This document shows, piece after piece, positions 60,501-64,000 of a stretch of DNA of 64,000 nucleotides. Where the stretch lies: NCBI GenBank assembly GCA_018340805.1, contig JACMZG010000008.1, positions 30,455,847 through 30,519,846 on the forward strand, read 5' to 3'. This DNA comes from Microvelia longipes (taxonomy: Eukaryota; Arthropoda; Insecta; Hemiptera; Veliidae). Every line of letters begins with the position of its first letter. The first letter of the stretch is position 1. The notes beneath the pieces were generated by a model. It was given only the letters and a program-made list of their open reading frames with translations. It had not been told where the DNA came from and searched no databases. A program made the position numbers and the translations under genes.

Positions 60501-63219
60501 CTAAGCTTATTCTCCTTCGAATTTCTTTTTCATCCCCATTTCCATCATCAGTTATTAATTGCCCTAGAAAAATATACTGATTAACTTTTTCTAACTTTAC
60601 TTCTTCAACTGATAATAACTCTAGGTATAGTTAACTTTAAAATAAGTTTACATATTATTATTATTAATTAACCTTTTGCACTGCAACTTTGAGTCTTTTG
60701 TACAAGTACCCTCGTGTTCTAAGCTTATAGGAGATCCTTTCCTTTTATTATTTCTAAAACTTTGTGTACTAAATTGGCATCTGGGTTTTCAATTCTGCTT
60801 AGTGTGGCTTCTCCAAACAACAGGAATCTCTTGTATGCTAGAGCTTCGCATTCAAAGATGATGTGTGATGATGTTTCAGGGCATTAGCCACAGAGTCTAC
60901 AGACAGGCTCTTCTTGAAATATGCCGATTGTATGCATATGTTCGCGTAAGTGACAATGACCAGTTATTAAGCCCGTCACTATACTCAAGTTTTTCTTATT
61001 TAGCTTTAGAAGAGCATCTGTCAGTTTGGCTTGAGGACCTCTCAACATGAGTTTACTGTGCCTCAAACCAGGAGCATTATTCCAGTGTTGTTGGTGTTTA
61101 CCTCTAAGCCATTCATTCACTGCCGTCTTGACTTGTGTTTTCGAAATGCCAATAACTGGTTCAGGTCCTATTGGAGTTTGATTTGAACCTTGTCTTGCTT
61201 AATCATCTGCAACCTCATTACCATCTATACCTTTATGTCCTGGAACCCATCTAACTGATACTTGATTTTCAGCAGCCAAACTGGTAAGGTTTTGTAAACA
61301 TTCCACACCAGTTTAGAGTTAACTTTGTAGGATCCCAGGGCTTTTATGGCAGCTTGACTGTCAGTATAAATGAACACTGACGCTTGCTTAGTGTTTCGCT
61401 TGAGATTTTTGAGAATGCAGGTGTTAATTGAGAACACTTCTGACTGAAAGACTGAGGCATTTTTGCCTAGAAGGATAGAGATTTTATTTTCAGTGTTAAA
61501 TTCATACACACCTCCGCCTGATCCGCTGTCCATTTTAGATCCATCTGTAAACCACACAACAGCATCGTCTTTTGGTTGGAAAGGAGTCTTCAACAAAGTT
61601 ACAACTAAGTGAGAACGGTTTATCATAGGAGTAAGATATTGTCTTGTGGTCGGAGTTCATATCTAGTAATGGATTACGTATCAGTGTGATTATTTCAGAG
61701 TGTCCCCGGTGGATTTGATTTCCAGTTACCAGAAATTTGTAGTTTATATGCTGCTAATCGAGCTTCGCTTTTGATGACAAGTTCAAGAGGAGGAAGCCCT
61801 AGCATTACTTCTAAAGAAACTGTAGGACTTGTGCTCATAGATCCAGTTATTGAAAGACAGGCCAGCCTCTGAACAGAGTTTAATTGTTTTACAGCAGTGG
61901 CTTGGTTTGTTTTAGGCCACCATACCAGAGAACAGTATGTGATTACTGGTCTGACTACCATTAAGTAAAGCCAGTATAAAAAACGTGGTTTTAAACCCCA
62001 AATTTTTCCAAAGGCTCTCCTTAAGGACATAAGTATTAGTTTTGATTTGTGAATGACTCTATCTAGGTGAGGGTTCCAAGTCAGTTTTTTATCTAGTATC
62101 ACTCCAAGGTACTTTACATGATCAGTTAACTGTAATCTTTCTTCAAACAGCATTGGGGTTCTTACAGTATTTGGATTTCGCTGCTTGGTAAAGATTATTA
62201 GAGCTGTTTTAGAAGGATTAACTGAGAGATTAACTTCTCGACACCACTTTTCAATTAGTGAATTTTTGCATAACTTCAAGAGCTGTATTTATAAATTTGC
62301 CTGTAATTATAACCACTATGTCGTCAGCATACCCAATGGTAAAATACCCATTACGATTTAAAGTAGATAAAATTTCATCTACCACCAGACTCCATAAAAG
62401 AGGTGATAGCACTCCACCTTGAGGGCAACCTCTTGTAACTCGTGCTTCTACAGCCTTTCCAGCTATACATGCTGTTATTTTCCTTCCTAGAAGTAAATTA
62501 CCGATCCATTTGCAAATTGTGTCTTCAACTCCTCAATCCTTTAATGATCTAATAATAGTATCGTATGAGGTATTATCAAATGCTCCTTCAATATCCAGGA
62601 AAGCGCCAACAGCATATCCTTTGTTGGCAAAAGCAGTTTCTATCTTGTTCACCACAACATGCAAAGCACTCTCACATGATTTGCCTGCTTGGTAAGCGAA
62701 CTGATATTTATTTAGTGGATTTACAGTGAGAGCAGTCTCACGAATATGCCTGTCAATAATTTTTTCCATAGTTTTCACCAGAAAAGAAGATAAGCATATG
62801 GGTCGGTAGGATTTTGCTTCTGAGTAAGAAGGACGTCCAGGCTTAGGAATGAAGGCGACGTTGGCTGATTTCCACGAGTCAGGAATGTGACCAAGAGCTA
62901 TGCTGGCTCTGAAAAGACTAAAAATTAAAGTTTACATAAGTTGGCCTGGGTCTTTAAATTATTGACCTGATTATATTATTGACAAAGGTTTGTTTTAATT
63001 ATTTTGATTTTCTCTGTTTAGCCCATGATGAGAGTAGGAGATGAAGATGTTGTTCAACCTCCTAGATTACATTTATCTGCTGAAAGGATTGACTGTACTG
63101 GAATGTATTTGATGGATGATGGAGACAATATCATGCTTTACGTTGGCCAGGGTTTATCTCCTCATTTGTTAAAAGCCATATTTGATGTTCCTTCATTTGC
63201 TGCCATCGATCCAGATATG
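41608..63219 (+). CDS. Sec24AB: Sec24A/B, COPII cargo-binding subunit (17 coding exons, 3' end outside)
   Basis: Sec24 pairs with Sec23 in the COPII inner coat and selects cargo at ER exit sites. The 17 exons listed below join without a frame error to 1131 codons; roughly the last 100 residues lie beyond the window. Residues 1 to about 450 are a disordered Gln/Tyr/Ser/Pro-rich region. A zinc finger has Cys540, Cys543, Cys561 and Cys564 (CKSC...CNLC). The trunk (about 605-850) starts PPQPAAYVFALDVS. The beta-sandwich carries LSIHTFHGNFFVRSTDLLSL. A helical part (SLSDAREA, STRLDDRVFAM) and the start of the gelsolin-like fold follow. It resembles the A/B rather than the C/D class from memory. 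It lies downstream of jagunal, another early-secretory gene. Confidence 0.96.
43132..43312. mobile_element. second Penelope-like palindrome
   Basis: Arms of about 82 bp (43132-43213 and 43231-43312) are near-perfect inverted copies. Read outward from the centre, each gives CACTGAGGATGAC, a short stem (GACCT...AGGTT in the left arm), then GAAAG, resembling the hammerhead-like order of the 35.5-kb element but of a different family. It lies about 100 bp upstream of Sec24 exon 2. Confidence 0.6.
43417..44006 (+). CDS. Sec24AB: Sec24 coding exon 2
   Basis: The acceptor is ttacag. Encodes a Ser/Asn/Tyr/Pro-rich disordered segment (ASVSSSQSSRDGSPSRLVQS at its start) and ends IIPYSS at gtaagt. Confidence 0.92.
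44455..45051 (+). CDS. Sec24AB: Sec24 coding exon 3
   Basis: 199 codons, strongly Gln/Tyr/Ser-rich (SQSYTQQPTAYSQGQSYNSQ type), the low-complexity arm of metazoan Sec24A/B. Ends in phase 0 at CAG|gtaacc. No ATG begins in this frame, so start-to-stop ORF searches miss it. Confidence 0.9.
45274..45366 (+). CDS. Sec24AB: Sec24 coding exon 4
   Basis: 31 codons (GYNQVGGHYRDDLSHQMSNL...), end of the disordered arm. The acceptor is tttttag and the donor gtgagt. Confidence 0.9.
45488..45592. repeat. (TA)n-(TG)n microsatellite in Sec24 intron 4
   Basis: A long TA run, one ATTA interruption, then 'gtatgtgtgtgtgtgtgtat'. Confidence 0.95.
45812..45935. repeat. near-perfect inverted repeat, arms 57-59 bp
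   Basis: The left arm 45812-45870 and right arm 45879-45935 are reverse complements apart from length differences in A/T runs. The 8-bp centre is GTACAATA. It lies in Sec24 intron 4. Confidence 0.9.
46470..46616. mobile_element. small MITE candidate
   Basis: GGGGTTTGGCA (46470-46480) and its exact inverse TGCCAAACCCC (46606-46616) bound 147 bp. Inside, 'ggttcaaccccc' occurs as an imperfect direct repeat. No clear target duplication could be read. Confidence 0.5.
46758..46873 (+). CDS. Sec24AB: Sec24 coding exon 5
   Basis: Encodes the linker into the conserved core, with VEPPPIRLQQDFLEASNCSP, the conserved NCSP motif before the zinc finger. The donor is gtaagc. Confidence 0.93.
47067..47945. 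mobile_element. candidate DNA-transposon remnant with nested repeat
   Basis: AGTAGGGCAAGATG (near 47073) is inverted at the right end (CATCTTGCCCCACTAT, near 47928). Between them 'ggtaaaatggggtc' boxes occur, and the interior 47370-47850 carries pieces of the 5S-like family plus a palindrome, so the family appears to have inserted inside an older element. Confidence 0.5.
47500..47655. repeat. inverted repeat within the nested element
   Basis: 'cagtatattatttatcattt' with 'gtatgtcttcggattctctt' upstream is mirrored by 'aaatggtaaataatatactg' and 'gcgagtccaaagacataa'. Arms are about 68 bp with a 20-bp centre. Confidence 0.75.
48210..48312 (+). CDS. Sec24AB: Sec24 coding exon 6
   Basis: Encodes FRCTLTKIPETKSLLEKSRL and PLGVLIHPFKDLN, highly conserved across Sec24. 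The acceptor is tttttcag and the donor gtaagt. Confidence 0.95.
49655..49781 (+). CDS. Sec24AB: Sec24 coding exon 7 (zinc finger)
   Basis: Holds all four zinc ligands (CKSC and CNLC) around TYINPFVYFVDSKHWK. The last base starts the Leu codon finished in exon 8. Confidence 0.96.
49990..50066. repeat. TA/TG-rich simple repeat
   Basis: Imperfect TATATG and GTGTGT runs. It directly precedes the second copy of the 36.2-kb repeat. Confidence 0.85.
50060..50340 (+). repeat. dispersed repeat (copy of 36210-36605)
   Basis: The phrases 'cacgataactttcgaa', 'accaaaaacaacctt' and 'aaaggcctctatttatt' match the 36-kb copy. It lies in Sec24 intron 7. Confidence 0.55.
50511..50620 (+). CDS. Sec24AB: Sec24 coding exon 8
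   Basis: Encodes PEEFQYDPLSKTYGDPSRRP to APSEYM, linking the zinc finger and the trunk. The acceptor is tttttccag and the donor gtgagt. Confidence 0.95.
51128..51359 (+). CDS. Sec24AB: Sec24 coding exon 9 (trunk start)
   Basis: Encodes VRPPQPAAYVFALDVSRAA, then LPGDARTAIAFITFDSSVHY, the vWA-like trunk fold. The exon ends with G of an Asp codon at gtatgt. Confidence 0.95.
52184..52341 (+). CDS. Sec24AB: Sec24 coding exon 10
   Basis: Encodes MFVPSPDNLLVNLSE to GAALQAAYKLL in the trunk. The acceptor is tttcag and the donor gtaagt. Confidence 0.95.
53215..53446 (+). CDS. Sec24AB: Sec24 coding exon 11
   Basis: Encodes APTGGRVTVLCSSL, REDPTQRSGE and DFYKKQALDCSGQQIAVDLF in the trunk. The donor A|gtaagt leaves one base for the next Ser codon. 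Confidence 0.95.
53805..53958 (+). CDS. Sec24AB: Sec24 coding exon 12
   Basis: Encodes GISRFSGGCMHHFPLFNIK through RKIGFESVMRLRCT, the end of the trunk and entry to the beta-sandwich. The donor is AG|gtaaat. Confidence 0.95.
54744..54919 (+). CDS. Sec24AB: Sec24 coding exon 13 (beta-sandwich)
   Basis: Encodes GLSIHTFHGNFFVRSTDLLS, NINPDAGF and FQAALLYTSSK, the most conserved block of the family. Confidence 0.96.
55360..55735. mobile_element. MITE-like element, copy C
   Basis: 'tactacttcaaaccaaattt' and 'cgcctatccagagt' at the left match the 27-kb element. The right end has 'ctccactctggaa' and 'aatgagtcac' with 'ggctcttggac'. It lies in Sec24 intron 13. Confidence 0.65.
55952..56062 (+). CDS. 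Sec24AB: Sec24 coding exon 14
   Basis: Encodes GERRIRVHTLCLPIASNLSD and the following helix. The acceptor is attgcag and the donor gtgagt. Confidence 0.95.
56140..56670 (+). repeat. 5S-family repeat copy lacking the 5S-like core
   Basis: Contains the modules 'ctgaaaccgggatttc', 'tatcatcatagctc', 'taatgactcagcaaaaattt' and 'aaattcggtacaagtg', and stops at 'tatggtttttgttgga', exactly where the other copies continue into the 5S-like core. It lies in Sec24 intron 14. Confidence 0.65.
56766..56941 (+). CDS. Sec24AB: Sec24 coding exon 15
   Basis: Encodes AVDRCHQSSLSDAREAFVNV and SLLPLYILALLKH in the helical domain. The donor is gtaagc. Confidence 0.95.
57541..57615 (+). ncRNA. tRNA-like sequence with perfect B box (pseudogene or SINE)
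   Basis: GGTTCGAATCC at 57593-57603 matches the RNA polymerase III B-box consensus. A weak A-box-like stretch precedes it, but I cannot fold a full tRNA, so it is more likely a SINE head or tRNA relic. Confidence 0.35.
57677..57950. mobile_element. foldback/MITE-like inverted repeat, arms about 120 bp
   Basis: The left arm 57677-57796 pairs with the right arm 57829-57950. For example 'gcatgttgggcgaatttcc' mirrors 'ggcaatttgcccgacatgt', and 'gtccatttcttg' mirrors 'caagaaatggat'. There is no ORF. It lies in Sec24 intron 15. Confidence 0.75.
58387..58524 (+). CDS. Sec24AB: Sec24 coding exon 16
   Basis: Encodes SAFRIGQSTRLDDRVFAMCQ to NLHEY. The acceptor is ttgcag and the donor gtgagt. The next intron holds two non-LTR insertions. 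Confidence 0.95.
58865..60615 (-). mobile_element. 5'-truncated RTE-type non-LTR retrotransposon
   Basis: On the minus strand, from 60615, the sequence enters the end of a reverse transcriptase ORF (KVNQYIFLGQLI, then LPVIIYGAETWTM and KWGWAGHIVRT, typical of the RTE ORF C-terminus). A frameshift near 60150 precedes the final WARMTQVYKNVW region. A long 3' region follows, containing the (TACA)n tract. The element ends in a (TTTA)n tail whose complement is at 58865-58884. A 14-bp direct repeat, TAACTCTAGGTATA, flanks it at 58851-58864 and 60616-60629, as expected for target-primed insertion. It is non-functional: only the 3' end was copied and the frame is broken. Confidence 0.85.
59363..59612. 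repeat. (TACA)n/(CA)n low-complexity tract
   Basis: Imperfect ATACATACACAC units inside the RTE 3' region. The Cys/Tyr/Val-rich and Thr/His/Ile-rich ORFs seen here are artefacts. Confidence 0.9.
60655..62927 (-). mobile_element. 5'-truncated I/LOA-like non-LTR retrotransposon with RNase H
   Basis: Minus-strand order: reverse transcriptase from the right edge (YQFAYQAGKSCESALHVVVN, then GCPQGGVLSP and the catalytic YADD at 62320-62331), thumb region at 61695-62279, RNase H at 61225-61626 (FTDGSK, SEVFS and TDSQAA hold the acidic residues), and a C-terminal region ending in a CRLCG zinc-knuckle-like motif. Breaks: stops at 62533-62535, 61695-61697 and about 60886-60888, and a frameshift near 62280. 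The 3' tail is (TAA)n, as in I elements (complement at 60655-60671). An 11-bp target duplication, AAGTTTACATA, lies at 60644-60654 and 62928-62938. The element is inactive. Confidence 0.87.
63022..63219 (+). CDS. Sec24AB: Sec24 coding exon 17 (gelsolin-like region begins)
   Basis: Encodes PMMRVGDEDVVQPPRLHLSA, then RIDCTGMYLMDDGDNIMLYV and ends DPDM at gtaata. The remaining C-terminal exons are outside the window. Confidence 0.93.
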
Positions 63220-63707
63220 GTAATATTTTTCAACTAATATTTGTTTGAAATATAACTTGGTTTATGGTGTGCATTTACTCATCATGTTTAAGTGTTGTCC
63301 TGTGAAAGCTATGAATGTCAAAATATTACATTTTATTTTGGAAAACTCTGTATTATTGAATGGTATACAGGGTGAACCAAAAGTTTTCCTGCCTCTTAAA
63401 TGTTGAATCATTAGACCCAAATAATTGAAAAATTGGGGTACTTTTTTGTGTAAAAGGAACTTCTATTTGGTGGTATACTTAATTTTAGGTACTGCATGCA
63501 TCACTGCGTTTTTTTATTTTTTTAAATTGAAAAATGTAGATTGAAAGGTATACTTAAATATTTTCCTTTGCATATTTTAGTCTAAGACTGCTTTTTTTAG
63601 TGGGAATAACAAATAGTAAACATCAGTTATTTCAACTCAAAATTAAAACTTCAATATTGACATTCAATAGAAATTGCCAAGAATAAAAATGCCTTGTTTT
63701 AGGCTGG

Positions 63708-63854
<147 letters not shown>

Positions 63855-64000
63855 ATGTACGATTACATTCACTTCAACAACAGTAGAAGTGAAAAAAAAA
63901 TGTATCAAAATCAAAAGAATTGGTAAATTCAGAAAAATTGGTAATCTTGGCAAGCATTTGAAAAGTTGTTGGCATAATGGAGTTATAAAAGTATTATTAA

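Overview
This is an AT-rich animal nuclear sequence, most likely from an insect. Three conserved metazoan genes with GT-AG introns are visible: osa/ARID1, jagunal and Sec24A/B. The introns are long and full of decayed transposons. The Jagunal and Sec24 residues look insect-like and the mobile families (gypsy, RTE, I-like non-LTR, Penelope-like, MITEs) fit an arthropod. A hemimetabolous insect such as a hemipteran is a guess only. No bacterial operon, CRISPR array, rRNA gene or intact mobile element was found.

Layout. Positions 1-18584 have no recognisable coding exon and are best read as the first intron of osa, which runs on the minus strand and whose first coding exon is 18585-19412. The intron holds a possible CTCF site with a hairpin near 450-515, a GC-rich double hairpin at 4292-4355, a (TA)(TG) microsatellite, a minisatellite at 8.6-8.8 kb, three copies of a repeat with a 5S-rRNA-like segment, and a local duplication at 16.6-18.4 kb. 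A gap of about 800 bp separates the osa start from the jagunal start, so the two genes form a divergent head-to-head pair.

Jagunal (plus strand) has four coding exons (20211-29033) that join in frame to a complete 191-residue ER membrane protein. Its first intron holds a dead Ty3/gypsy element. Its third holds a MITE with long inverted repeats and a 60-bp tandem array. From 29034 to 41601 is intergenic DNA, possibly with UTR exons at its edges, containing Penelope-like repeats, among them a tail-to-tail palindrome at 35.3-35.6 kb with a hammerhead-ribozyme-like core.

Sec24A/B (plus strand) starts at 41608. Seventeen coding exons are seen, every junction keeps frame, and 1131 codons are covered before the gene leaves the right edge. 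Its introns hold palindromes, MITE candidates, a further Penelope-like inverted repeat and, in intron 16, two antisense non-LTR retrotransposon insertions. Each is bounded by its own target-site duplication and they lie only about 14 bp apart.

Functionally, Sec24 is the cargo-binding subunit of the COPII coat at ER exit sites and Jagunal is an ER membrane protein needed for ER organisation and secretory traffic, so these neighbours act in the same early secretory pathway. Osa is a subunit of the BAP (SWI/SNF) chromatin-remodelling complex. The unusual content is in the repeats: ribozyme-like Penelope palindromes, a dispersed family carrying part of a 5S rRNA gene whose tail has become a tandem array, and the paired non-LTR insertions.
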